From the NCBI RefSeq assembly GCF_009557055.1, contig NZ_CP045649.1, positions 868,001 through 932,000 on the forward strand: a DNA stretch of 64,000 nt, in the 5' to 3' direction. The notes beneath the pieces were generated by a model. It ran no database searches. It was not told the origin of the DNA and saw only the letters and a list, made by a program, of their open reading frames with translations. Below, one piece after another: positions 47,311 through 54,166 of the stretch; the stretch's first letter is position 1; each line of letters starts with the position of its first letter. A program made the translations under genes and the position numbers. Source of the DNA: Nocardioides sp. dk884. GTDB lineage: Bacteria > Actinomycetota > Actinomycetes > Propionibacteriales > Nocardioidaceae.

Positions 47311-47318
47311 AACCCGCG

Positions 47319-48938
47319 TCAGGCGGGGGTGGGGGCGTGCTCGCTCGCGACCGCCTTGGCCCAGCGGTAGTCGGCCTTGCCGGCGGGGGTGCGCTTGACC
47401 TCGGGGACGACGACCAGGTCGCGGGGGACCTTGTAGCCGGCCAGCGACTCGCGCGCGTGGCGCTGGACGTCCTCGAGCTGCGGCTCGCGGCCCTCCCGCG
47501 GGGAGACGACGGCGGCGACCCGCTCGCCGAGCCGGTCGTCGGGGACGGCGACGACGAGGACGTCGGCGATGTCGGGGTGGCCGTGGAGGACGTTCTCGAC
47601 CTCCTCGACGTAGACCTTCTCCCCGCCGGTGTTGATGCACTGCGAGCCGCGGCCGAGGAAGACGATCGAGCCGTCGTGGTCGCGGTAGCCCATGTCGCCC
47701 AGCACCGAGCAGCGCCGCCCGTCGGGCAGTGTGCGGAACGTGCGGGCGGTCTTCTCCTCGTCCTTGTAGTAGCCCTGTGGGACCGGGCCGAGGCGGGCGA
47801 TGAGGCCGACGTTCTCGGGCCCGGCGGGCACCTCGGCGAGCGTGTCGTCGACGACGAGCATCTGGTCGGTGGCCGGCACCCGCAGGTTGCCTTGCTCGTC
47901 CAGCGTGATCTCGCCGTCGTTGCCCGACTCCGAGGCGCCGAAGTTGTCGCGCTGCATCGCGCCGGGAGCGAGCGCCTTGAACCGGTCGCGGCACGCCTGG
48001 GACCAGATCGCCCCGCCGGAGGTGATCATGAACAGCGCGGAGTAGTCGACCTCGTCCTGGCGCCGCTCCATCTCATCGGCCAGCGGCATGCCCATCGCGT
48101 CGCCGACGATGAGCAGGCTCTGCAGGCCGTCGTGCGCGATGCCGTCGACGATCCTCGCCGGGTCGAAGTCACGGAGCATGACCAGTCGGCCGCCGAAGAT
48201 GAAGTAGAAGAACATCGCGTACGACGCCGCGCCGTGCATCAGCGGAGCCGCGATGAGGAACGAGATCGGCGGCATCGCCTGCGCGGCCGCCGCGACGGCG
48301 GCGAGGTCGGGGTGGGCGTCGCCGTAGGGGTTGCCGCCCGAGAGCGGCTTGTGGAAGAGGTCGTCGTGGGTCCAGACGACGCCCTTCGGGTAGCCCGTGG
48401 TGCCGCCGGTGTAGAGGATGTAGTGCTCGTCCCCGGTGCGCTCGGCGAAGCCCCGCTCGGCCGGCTGGTCGCGCCAGCCGGCGAGGTCGACGAGCGCGAC
48501 GCCGCGCTCGCCGGCCGCGGACACGAGTGCCGCGTCGGGCTGCCCGGCGACGTACACGGTGCGGAGCTGGGGGAGGCGGTCGAGGATCGAGGCGAGCACC
48601 TGCTGGTGGGCGGGCTCCTCGACGACGACGGCGACGCTGTCGGAGTTGGTGAAGAGGTACTCCAGCTCTGCGGCGGTGTAGCGGTAGTTCACGTTGATCG
48701 GCACCGCGCGGATCTTGAGCAGGCCGACCATCGAGGTGACGTGCTCGACGCTGTTCTTGAGGAAGATCGCGACGTGCTCACCCGGCGCGACGCCGTGCGC
48801 CGCGAAGAGGTGGCCGACCTGGGTGGCCTCGCGGTCGAACTCGGCGTAGGTCAGGTCGCGACCCTCATAGGTGAGGGCGACCCGCTCGGGCACGGCGTCG
48901 GCGACGGTCTCGAACACGGAGGCGAGGTTGAACGTCAT
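47319..48938 (-). CDS. Acyl-CoA synthetase (FadD-like)
   Basis: Predicted 539-residue adenylate-forming ligase. YILYTGGTTGYPKGVVWTH is the phosphate loop, GASESGNDG the core A5 region, and GRGSQCINTGGEKVYVEEVE the A8 hinge; the C-terminal lysine is in AGKADYRW. The ATG at 48938 gives the normal start MTFNLASVFETVADAVPER. A longer open frame upstream crosses the copy-2 repeat and is rejected. Fatty or steroid-type acid activation is likely. Confidence 0.88.
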   Translation of the reverse strand: MTFNLASVFETVADAVPERVALTYEGRDLTYAEFDREATQVGHLFAAHGVAPGEHVAIFLKNSVEHVTSMVGLLKIRAVPINVNYRYTAAELEYLFTNSDSVAVVVEEPAHQQVLASILDRLPQLRTVYVAGQPDAALVSAAGERGVALVDLAGWRDQPAERGFAERTGDEHYILYTGGTTGYPKGVVWTHDDLFHKPLSGGNPYGDAHPDLAAVAAAAQAMPPISFLIAAPLMHGAASYAMFFYFIFGGRLVMLRDFDPARIVDGIAHDGLQSLLIVGDAMGMPLADEMERRQDEVDYSALFMITSGGAIWSQACRDRFKALAPGAMQRDNFGASESGNDGEITLDEQGNLRVPATDQMLVVDDTLAEVPAGPENVGLIARLGPVPQGYYKDEEKTARTFRTLPDGRRCSVLGDMGYRDHDGSIVFLGRGSQCINTGGEKVYVEEVENVLHGHPDIADVLVVAVPDDRLGERVAAVVSPREGREPQLEDVQRHARESLAGYKVPRDLVVVPEVKRTPAGKADYRWAKAVASEHAPTPA

Positions 48939-49042
48939 GCCTGGGCACGCTAGCCAGGATCGGGGCCGAATGTGACCCGAGTCACCAAAAGAGTGCAACG
49001 TGTTCTCGTCCGGGCTGGTTGCTGGTCCCAGCGCCACAGTGT

Positions 49043-49667
49043 CGATCAGCCTCGGCGAACCCCTTGTCCACAGATCTGGGTAGAGGGGCTGGCCGTGGTC
49101 GGCTGGCTCGCCTACGTTCTGGCCCACGAGTCCACTCGGGACGGGGCCACGACATGGCGATCACCACGGCAGGGCGGCATGCCCAGACGCGCAGTGTGCT
49201 GGTCGACCTGCTCGATGAGCGGGTGCGTGATCTGGTACGCCGCGAGGGGGTCGACCCCCAGCGCGACGCCGGGGTCGTACGCCGGATCGCCGAGGGCGTG
49301 GTGCGCGCCCACGACGAGCGGAGCCTCACCGGGCAGGTGGAGCCGGTGCCCGACGTCGACGTCGTGGTCGGCGAGCTGGTCGCGCGGGTGGCGGGGTTCG
49401 GGCCGTTGCAGGAGTTCCTCGACGATCCCGAGGTCGAAGAAATTTGGATCAACGATCCGTCCCGGGTGTTCGTGGCGCGCCGGGGGCGCCACGAGCTGAC
49501 CAACCTGATGCTGAGCGCGGCGCAGGTGACCGAGCTCGTCGAGCGGATGTTGAAGTCCAGCGGTCGCCGGCTCGACCTGAGCCAGCCGTTCGTGGACGCG
49601 ATGCTGCCCGAGGGCCACCGCCTGCACGTGGTGCTGGAGGGGATCAGTCGGGGTTTCTCGGCAGTGA
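49043..49667. repeat. Left direct repeat: tadA 5' region, copy 1
   Basis: These bases match 54631-55255 with only scattered changes (offset 5588 bases). The repeat covers the 34-base element, the tadA upstream region and codons 1 to about 170 of tadA. Similarity stops abruptly at about 49667 in this copy, where the cassette begins. Confidence 0.92.
49063..49096. repeat. 34-base dispersed repeat, copy 2
   Basis: Begins CTTGTCCACAGATCTGGG; TTGTCCACA is identical to the actinobacterial DnaA-box consensus, which may be coincidence. It is 58 bases upstream of the truncated tadA start. Confidence 0.75.
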
Positions 49668-49765
49668 AACTTACATTTGCAGGTTTCGTGTCCGCCGAGC
49701 CCCATTCGCGCAAGCAGAAGGGGCCGTGCGGCCTTGCCGCACGACCCCTTCTCGACTTGGCCTGA
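49154..49765 (+). pseudogene. tadA: Truncated tadA (CpaF-type ATPase), N-terminal fragment
   Basis: The ATG at 49154 matches the intact tadA at 54742, and the first 170 or so residues are almost identical. After FSAV the frame runs into cassette sequence (KLTFAGFV and beyond) and stops at 49765. The Walker A, Walker B and arginine-finger regions are lost, so no ATPase can be made. If expressed it could give an N-terminal domain alone that competes in the pilus complex, but decay is more likely. Confidence 0.85.
49716..49752 (-). terminator. Terminator of the DndB-like gene
   Basis: AGAAGGGGCCGTGCGGC pairs with CCGCACGACCCCTTCT over a four-base loop, just after the minus-strand stop at 49767. 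It could work in both directions and end the truncated tadA transcript too. Confidence 0.8.
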
Positions 49766-49766
49766 G

Positions 49767-50876
49767 TCACATGGCCAGGAGCTCGATCAGCGCGTCACCC
49801 GCCGCCTTCCGCGTCTGGAAGCTCATGCGAAGGGTCTTCCGGGTCTCGCCCGCCTTGTTCTTGGAGAGCACGAGGATGCCGCGGTCGATCCAGGTCGGGT
49901 TGTCGTAGTCGAAGAAGTCGACGTCCACCGTCGTGTGACCGGGGCCCGGCACCGCGACCGTGGACTTCAGCTTGGACAGCTCCGAGAGGGGCTTGTTGGC
50001 CTTGCGCATCGCGTCGGCGAGCGCGATGACGCCGTGGATGGAGACGGCGGTACCGGCGACGGAGGTACCGCGAAGGGCGCCGCGCTTCTCCTTGGGCAGC
50101 TTGCCGAACTCGGGACGCGCGGCCACCAGCTCGTCCCAGAAGTCGACGAGGTACTGCGCGTCCGCCTTCTCCTCGGTCTCGTCGATGGGGTCGTTGCTCC
50201 AGAAGCCCTCAACAGCCTGGGACAGGGTGTTGAAGGCCATGAGCTTGTTGCTGTTCGCGGAGACCGTGTTGCTCTGGACCTCGGTGTTGTCCATCCCCAG
50301 GTGCGGCGACGTCATCATGAGCTGCTTCGCGATGCGCTGGTGGGCGGTCGACTGGTACTGGTACTTGGCGACCGTGTCGTTCACCTTCTCGCCGACCTGG
50401 TTGTAGATGTGGAAGAGCTTGTCCTCCTCCTCCTTGGTGGCGAACCACACCCGCACGGCGAAGCGGGTGTCCAGGTCGAAGGTCTGCAGGGGGTTCTTGG
50501 CGGCCGCGATAATGGCGCGCGTCCGGGTGGCCGAGTCGACGTTCTGGTCGAAGTTGCCGTCCTTGACCACCAGCCGGTGGTTGTCCTCGTCGATGTCGAC
50601 GACCGTAGTGTCGGGGTTCAGGTTGAAGGTCAGGTTGCCGATCACGGCCTCGTTGGCGAGGAGGTCGGAGGTCCAGTTCTTGAGCCGGACGGCCGTCTTG
50701 CGGTAGCGCGTCTTGCCGCTCTTGAGGGTCACGATGTCGTGGTCCGGGCGAGCGTTGCCGATGACCAGTCGACCGGTGTCGGCGAGACCGACGATGTCAG
50801 CGCCGGTCATGACGAGCTCGGCGGCGAGGAGGCCACCGTCGTCGACGAAGTTGACGTTCTCGAAGGTGAGCTTCAT
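49767..50876 (-). CDS. Orphan DndB-like (DGQHR-domain) protein
   Basis: Predicted 369-residue protein. The ATG at 50876 begins MKLTFENVNF; the longer open frame to 51143 has non-coding character. VIGNLTFNLNP, a VKDGNF...SATRTRAI segment in the place of the DGQHR motif, FHIYNQVGEKVND and VQSNTVSANSNKLMAFNTLS resemble the DndB/DNA-sulfur-modification-associated family. The DGQHR motif itself is altered. No dndC, dndD or dndE is nearby. In dnd loci DndB represses transcription; orphan members have unknown roles. The family call is by pattern only. Confidence 0.5.
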   Translation of the reverse strand: MKLTFENVNFVDDGGLLAAELVMTGADIVGLADTGRLVIGNARPDHDIVTLKSGKTRYRKTAVRLKNWTSDLLANEAVIGNLTFNLNPDTTVVDIDEDNHRLVVKDGNFDQNVDSATRTRAIIAAAKNPLQTFDLDTRFAVRVWFATKEEEDKLFHIYNQVGEKVNDTVAKYQYQSTAHQRIAKQLMMTSPHLGMDNTEVQSNTVSANSNKLMAFNTLSQAVEGFWSNDPIDETEEKADAQYLVDFWDELVAARPEFGKLPKEKRGALRGTSVAGTAVSIHGVIALADAMRKANKPLSELSKLKSTVAVPGPGHTTVDVDFFDYDNPTWIDRGILVLSKNKAGETRKTLRMSFQTRKAAGDALIELLAM

Positions 50877-51385
50877 GTTGCTGTTCAACTTGGTGCCTCG
50901 ATTCGAGCGGGGTTCCTGCTGGCGGTCGCCTTGCCCCGCTTTCCGAGGCGACGAGTGGAACTGTACGTGCGATACGCGTCTTTGCGCAAGAGACGTGCGC
51001 AAGAAGTTCTTCCGCGTGTCGGAGTGTCGTTCGCTTGATTGTCGCGGCTTCCGCGCCCCGCTTCGCCGCGCGGACAGGGTAGCCACGTGGTGCCGCCAGA
51101 GCGGTCTCCAGTGCGCCGGCGAGGCCAAGCCGGGCGACCTCATTAAGGAGGGCCTGCGGACACAGATGCCTAGTTATTGGCGACGAGCGGCCCAGGATGA
51201 CCGCGCAGACCCGCCAGCGCCCCACAGCCCACCCCCCCCGCGCACGGGGGTGGGCTGTCGCCCTCCTAGGCCCAATAGGAACCCAGGTCCGAACATATGA
51301 GCGAGCGAAGTTGGAGGGGTGTTTCCCCAGGTCAGCGGCTGACCTCGGGAGATTGGCAGGCCTTCCGACCTGGGAAGATCGTCTT
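50877..51385. other. Gene-poor spacer upstream of the DndB-like gene
   Basis: No credible coding region is seen on either strand. It must contain the minus-strand promoter of the DndB-like gene. A strong hairpin occupies 51224-51258, and GGTCAGCGGCTGACC near 51334 is a short inverted repeat. Beyond these nothing is recognised. Confidence 0.5.
51224..51258. terminator. Strong intergenic hairpin
   Basis: ACAGCCCACCCCC (51224-51236) pairs with GGGGGTGGGCTGT (51246-51258) over nine bases. No gene ends right beside it, so it may insulate the divergent transcription units or end an unseen small RNA. Confidence 0.55.
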
Positions 51386-51420
51386 GTATCGGTTGCAACC
51401 GATACTCCGTGAGGTACCAT
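51386..51420 (+). promoter_or_regulatory. Palindromic operator and promoter of the YjzC-like unit
   Basis: GTATCGGTTGCAACCGATAC (51386-51405) is a perfect 20-base palindrome. Its centre contains TTGCAA, which with TACCAT at 51415-51420 (16-base spacing) makes a promoter whose -35 box lies within the operator. Nearly the same palindrome overlaps the antitoxin promoter at 52333-52350, so the antitoxin is the likely ligand for both. Confidence 0.7.
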
Positions 51421-51436
51421 TCTGGTCAGGACATGA

Positions 51437-51475
51437 AAGACCCCGGCGACGGGGTTGAGTCCGGGCCGGGGTCTT
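51437..51475 (+). terminator. Hairpin in the YjzC leader (attenuator-like)
   Basis: AAGACCCCGGC and GCCGGGGTCTT form an 11-base stem over a 17-base loop, starting about ten bases after the predicted transcription start and about 100 bases before the YjzC-like gene. It may attenuate the transcript or bound a short RNA. Confidence 0.55.
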
Positions 51476-51573
51476 CTCTGCTGTGGAAAGCGAGTCGACT
51501 CTACAGGTTCAGCACCTGGTGGGCGATGCGCCGGGGCCTAACTGCCCGTGCGCTCCAGTCCGGAAATGAGGTG

Positions 51574-51756
51574 ATGACCGTGGCGAAGAAGTCCTTCACT
51601 CCCGGAACTCCTGCGCCGACCTCGGGGCAGTACCGTCCCTCGCGAGGCGGAAATGAGGTCACTGTGCCGAAGGGGCACCGTCTCCCGCCGGGTCCGAAGC
51701 CGGGAACGCGCTGGGTGAACGTTGACCCCACGAAGAACAAGTCGGGTCGCGGCTGA
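51574..51756 (+). CDS. YjzC-like small protein
   Basis: Predicted 60-residue basic protein. The ATG at 51574 has GAAATGAGG upstream. SGQYRPSRGGNEVTVPKG, then PPGPKPGTRWVNVDPTK, follows the YjzC family pattern closely, a family of unknown function found in Firmicutes and scattered actinobacteria and phages. It sits alone between its operator-controlled leader and a strong terminator. Confidence 0.7.
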   Translation: MTVAKKSFTPGTPAPTSGQYRPSRGGNEVTVPKGHRLPPGPKPGTRWVNVDPTKNKSGRG

Positions 51757-51764
51757 CCTGACGG

Positions 51765-51800
51765 AGGCCGGAGTCCACACGCCTGGACTCCGGCCTTTCT
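51765..51800 (+). terminator. Terminator of the YjzC-like gene
   Basis: AGGCCGGAGTCCA and TGGACTCCGGCCT pair over a six-base loop, followed by TTCT. It lies eight bases after the stop. Confidence 0.85.
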
Positions 51801-51861
51801 ACGTCGTGATGGTGACGAACGCCTACCGGGTGTCTGAGGTCACCGTTACTCTCAGATCACA

Positions 51862-51890
51862 TTGATGTAGTTATCCGTAACGCCTAGTGT
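51862..51890 (+). promoter_or_regulatory. Promoter of the toxin gene
   Basis: TTGATG (51862-51867) and TAGTGT (51885-51890) with a 17-base spacer. The expected start site falls right at or after the annotated ATG at 51892, which raises the possibility that the true start codon is the GTG at 51904. Confidence 0.5.
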
Positions 51891-51891
51891 C

Positions 51892-52269
51892 ATGGAGTCC
51901 TCGGTGGGGTCGAGCAACCGCGAGCAAGGACGCGCTGCCGCATCCCGTGCGGGCTATGACGACTGGGAGTTCACGTCACAGGCTGAGCGCGAGTTCGACA
52001 AGTTCCCGGACGCGATGCAGGCCAACTTCCTTGACCTCATCGAGCGGGTCCTGGATCGGGAGACGCGGTCCGGCGCTGGCGACGTGAAGCACCTCGATCG
52101 AGGGATCTACGAGCTTCGGGACCGCTACAAGAACAATCACTACCGCGTCCTGTGGTTCGTGCACGAGCGTCGGTGCATCGCTGTCACGTGCTTCTACAAG
52201 AACAGTCAGAAGACTGAGAAGAAGGACATCGACCGAGCGATCGCTCGGCGACGGGCCTACCTCGCCTGA
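51892..52269 (+). CDS. higB: HigB/RelE-type toxin of a TAC module
   Basis: Predicted 125-residue toxin of the RelE/phage Gp49-like fold, expected to cut mRNA on the ribosome. EFDKFPDAMQANFLDLIERVL, GIYELRDRYKNNHYRVLWFV and CFYKNSQKTEKKDIDRAIAR parallel the Mycobacterium tuberculosis TAC toxin (Rv1955), which is also about 125 residues. The first 25 residues are variable; GTG 51904, with GGAG six bases before it, is an alternative start. Toxin comes first, antitoxin second, chaperone third, as in the tuberculosis module. Confidence 0.85.
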   Translation: MESSVGSSNREQGRAAASRAGYDDWEFTSQAEREFDKFPDAMQANFLDLIERVLDRETRSGAGDVKHLDRGIYELRDRYKNNHYRVLWFVHERRCIAVTCFYKNSQKTEKKDIDRAIARRRAYLA

Positions 52270-52307
52270 CTGTTCGGTCGTTCCGTCTCGACTTTTGCGA
52301 TACCTGG

Positions 52308-52350
52308 TTGACGCCATGGGTGACGTGGTTACTATCGGTCGCAACCGATA
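52308..52350 (+). promoter_or_regulatory. Autoregulated promoter/operator of the antitoxin-chaperone genes
   Basis: TTGACG (52308-52313) and TACTAT (52330-52335) are 16 bases apart. TATCGGTCGCAACCGATA (52333-52350) is an 18-base palindrome with one mismatch that covers the -10 box and start site, the classic position for repression. It lies in the unusual 185-base gap between toxin and antitoxin. Confidence 0.7.
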
Positions 52351-52454
52351 AGTACACCCACGCACGACTGCCTTCCCCCCCCACCGCAACACCCCCAGAC
52401 CTTGCATCGCCAGTGCTCACCGCCTGGGCTTGCCCTTCCAACAGGAGCCCGCAC

Positions 52455-52913
52455 ATGTCTGCCACCCGAGCTAAGTTCAACGAGTTCCGCGCCAAGCGGC
52501 TCCAGAACCCCGCTGTCCGAGCCGCGTACGAAGATGCGCGTGCTCGCAATGGCATCCTTGATGCTCTGGTTCGCCGCCGACGAGCGCTCGGGCTCAGCCA
52601 GGGTGTTGTGGCGAGGGCTATGGACGTCGGGCAGTCGACGGTGTCTGGCTTCGAAACGGAGGGCAGTGATCCGCGACTGTCCACCTTGCAGCGTTACGCG
52701 CGCGCGGTCGACGCCTCGTTGTACGTCCACGTTGTGCCGAACATGCCCGCAGGACAGCGGCCGGCTGTCTACGTGTCGTACCCGGGCGGACAGAACATCG
52801 TCGCGAATCCGACTGCGGCGACGTCGCGTGTGGCGGCTTGGGTCGACAGTAAGCCCGCGTACGTGGGCCGAAACGTGCGCCCATACCTCAACCTTGTGCC
52901 TCAGTCCGCGTGA
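52455..52913 (+). CDS. higA: HigA-type antitoxin with C-terminal chaperone-dependence region
   Basis: Predicted 152-residue DNA-binding antitoxin. AGGAG is seven bases before the ATG at 52455. The Xre-type helix-turn-helix spans about residues 35-90: RRRRALGLSQGVVARAMDVGQSTVSGFE. The last 55 residues, rich in Tyr, Trp, Pro and Asn (VYVSYPGGQNIVANP, AAWVDSKPAYVGRNVRPYLN), extend beyond an ordinary HigA. In TAC modules this part (ChAD) makes folding depend on the SecB-like partner. The stop overlaps the chaperone start. Confidence 0.85.
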   Translation: MSATRAKFNEFRAKRLQNPAVRAAYEDARARNGILDALVRRRRALGLSQGVVARAMDVGQSTVSGFETEGSDPRLSTLQRYARAVDASLYVHVVPNMPAGQRPAVYVSYPGGQNIVANPTAATSRVAAWVDSKPAYVGRNVRPYLNLVPQSA

Positions 52914-53395
52914 CCGACTACGAGGAGCAGTGGCGTAAGGCGGGCCGCGTCTCTGGATGCGCGGATCTGCGGGACGTTCGCCTGTTCGGAATGAGCGGCG
53001 ATCTCTCGACGCCTGACCCGTCCGCCAGCCTGGCCTACACGCTCGACGTCGACGTCGAGTTTCAGACGCTCGGTGATGATCCTGTCCACGCCCTGGTGGT
53101 CACTGCGAACTATGACCTGAATGTCACGGAGACAGACGAGTCTGATGATCAGGAGCCGACCAAGGTTGCGGGCATGGCCTTCGCGCTTGCCGCGATGTAC
53201 GTGCTCGTTGAGCAGGACGGGGATGATCCCCACGTGTTCGAGAACGAGGAGCTGGAGGCGTTCGCCGCGACTACCGGGCAGCTCGCTCTCTACCCGTATG
53301 CCCGCGAGTTCATTGCGGACATCACCGGGCGTATGGGCCTGCCGCCCCTGCACCTCGGCACGCTGCGGTTCGACCGGGAGTCGGGCCGGAACTAG
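52910..53395 (+). CDS. SecB-like chaperone of a TAC module
   Basis: Predicted 161-residue acidic chaperone. The GTG start at 52910 overlaps the antitoxin stop (GTGA), so the two are coupled. LYPYAREFIADITGRMGLPPLHLGTL is the SecB helix-alpha1/crossover signature, and the N-terminal half is the beta-rich part. SecB is generally absent from actinobacteria except as TAC partners. It is expected to fold and protect the antitoxin. Size is close to Rv1957. Confidence 0.85.
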   Translation: MTDYEEQWRKAGRVSGCADLRDVRLFGMSGDLSTPDPSASLAYTLDVDVEFQTLGDDPVHALVVTANYDLNVTETDESDDQEPTKVAGMAFALAAMYVLVEQDGDDPHVFENEELEAFAATTGQLALYPYAREFIADITGRMGLPPLHLGTLRFDRESGRN

Positions 53396-53400
53396 ACAAC

Positions 53401-53438
53401 AAGAACGCCCCAGCCGCTAGGTCGGCTGGGGCGTTCTT
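53401..53438. terminator. Bidirectional terminator
   Basis: AAGAACGCCCCAGCC pairs perfectly with GGCTGGGGCGTTCTT over eight bases. It sits between the convergent chaperone gene and the small minus-strand gene and can end both. Confidence 0.9.
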
Positions 53439-53447
53439 GGCTGTGGC

Positions 53448-53702
53448 CTACCTGCGCTCCGGTGGTGAGGTGGAGGCCGCTTCGCGTAGCGCGTCGGCCA
53501 GTGCCAAGGCCTGGCCGGAGCTCAGATCCTCGAGGGCCGTGATTCCGGCGTAGATGTCGCGGGCCCAGTCGATCGATACGCGCACGCCGTCCTCGTCCGA
53601 CCAGATCGGAGACAGCGTGGCGAAAATGTCGCCGTCACCGATGACTGGAACCGGCGCGCCCACTGCGGTCTCGCCGCTGGGGTGCATTGTCCACTCGCTC
53701 AC
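53448..53702 (-). CDS. Small protein, unknown
   Basis: Predicted 84-residue acidic protein. The GTG at 53702 overlaps the upstream stop (GTGA); an ATG five codons later is an alternative. PIWSDEDGVRVSIDWARDIYAG and ALEDLSSGQALALADALREA suggest a compact alpha/beta fold with a C-terminal helix. I do not recognise a family. Such small proteins are common in actinophages and plasmids. Confidence 0.55.
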   Translation of the reverse strand: MSEWTMHPSGETAVGAPVPVIGDGDIFATLSPIWSDEDGVRVSIDWARDIYAGITALEDLSSGQALALADALREAASTSPPERR

Positions 53703-53995
53703 TTGCCGTCCCTGCCGTTCGTCGCTCGCGTGGCCTTGGTGCGAGTGTCGCGGCAAGACCGGCACTCCGACACGCGCACACCCCGGGTCTTGGGCGTTGG
53801 GAATTTCTTGATCGGCAGGAGGAGGCCGCAAGCGCCGGTACACAGGTGCTTTTCGCTGTCCTTCCCGTTCGGTGTGAAGGTACCGAGGGTCGTGCGGCCG
53901 GTCGCGCCGGTTGCCGCGTTGGTGGGGGCCTTGGTGATGGTCTTCCTCGTGGCCGGTGACTTGCGAGTCCTGGCGGGCGTTGGCTTGGTCGTCAT
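53699..53995 (-). CDS. Small basic zinc-ribbon-like protein
   Basis: Predicted 98-residue basic protein. Four cysteines in a CTGAC...ECRSC arrangement with a 22-residue spacing form a likely zinc ribbon, preceded by a Lys/Thr-rich tail. Phage and plasmid proteins often have such a module, sometimes fused to endonuclease VII, but the nuclease residues are absent here. It is the first gene of the minus-strand pair at the cassette's right end. Confidence 0.55.
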   Translation of the reverse strand: MTTKPTPARTRKSPATRKTITKAPTNAATGATGRTTLGTFTPNGKDSEKHLCTGACGLLLPIKKFPTPKTRGVRVSECRSCRDTRTKATRATNGRDGK

Positions 53996-54024
53996 TGTCG
54001 CTCCTCGGGATAGTGCTGAGCCGA

Positions 54025-54113
54025 ATGGCTCCCGTCGTGTTCCTGGTCCTTCCGGTGACGGTGCTCTTCGCGTTCTGGCCCGGCGCGGTCGGGCTCTCGC
54101 TCACCACCCCCTG
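54025..54113 (+). pseudogene. tadC: tadC C-terminal remnant
   Basis: The last 28 codons of tadC (ATG GCT through the stop at 54113) match 57737-57826 with a few changes. The rest of the gene is replaced by the cassette. VTVLFAFWPGAVGLSLTTP is identical in both copies. Confidence 0.8.
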
Positions 54114-54166
54114 ACCCTGCTTCACCCCGCTTCACCCCTGCTGGTTCTCGGAGGTCGGAGCTCGTC

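Larger units (their letters stand above)
49668..54024. mobile_element. Cassette between the two tad copies (TAC island, no integrase)
   Basis: About 4.36 kb replace the stretch that runs from tadA codon 170 to the end of tadC in the intact copy. It carries a DndB-like gene, a YjzC-like gene, toxin, antitoxin, SecB-like chaperone and two small genes. Base use is less GC-rich than the flanks and intergenic terminators are frequent, as in accessory DNA. No integrase, transposase or terminal repeat was found. Entry by homologous recombination of a circle carrying tad sequences is inferred from the direct-repeat layout. Confidence 0.7.

Noticed and set aside
47319-49127. Acyl-CoA synthetase with a 60-residue N-terminal extension
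   Set aside because: The extension reads through the 34-base repeat and the tadA upstream region; the ATG at 48938 gives the normal family start.
49767-50876. Phage major capsid protein for the 369-residue gene
   Set aside because: The pattern of NLTFNLNP, YNQVGEKV and NTVSANSNKLM fits the DndB family better, and no other phage structural gene is present.
50877-51143. N-terminal extension of the DndB-like protein by 89 residues
   Set aside because: The extension is Arg/Ser/His-rich and not protein-like; the family start fits the ATG at 50876.
51197-51412. Possible small gene upstream of the operator
   Set aside because: It reads through a strong hairpin and the palindrome, and has no ribosome-binding site or protein-like composition.
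49668-54024. Cassette as an insertion sequence, prophage or ICE
   Set aside because: No transposase, integrase, terminase, capsid or relaxase gene and no terminal inverted repeats or target-site duplication could be found.
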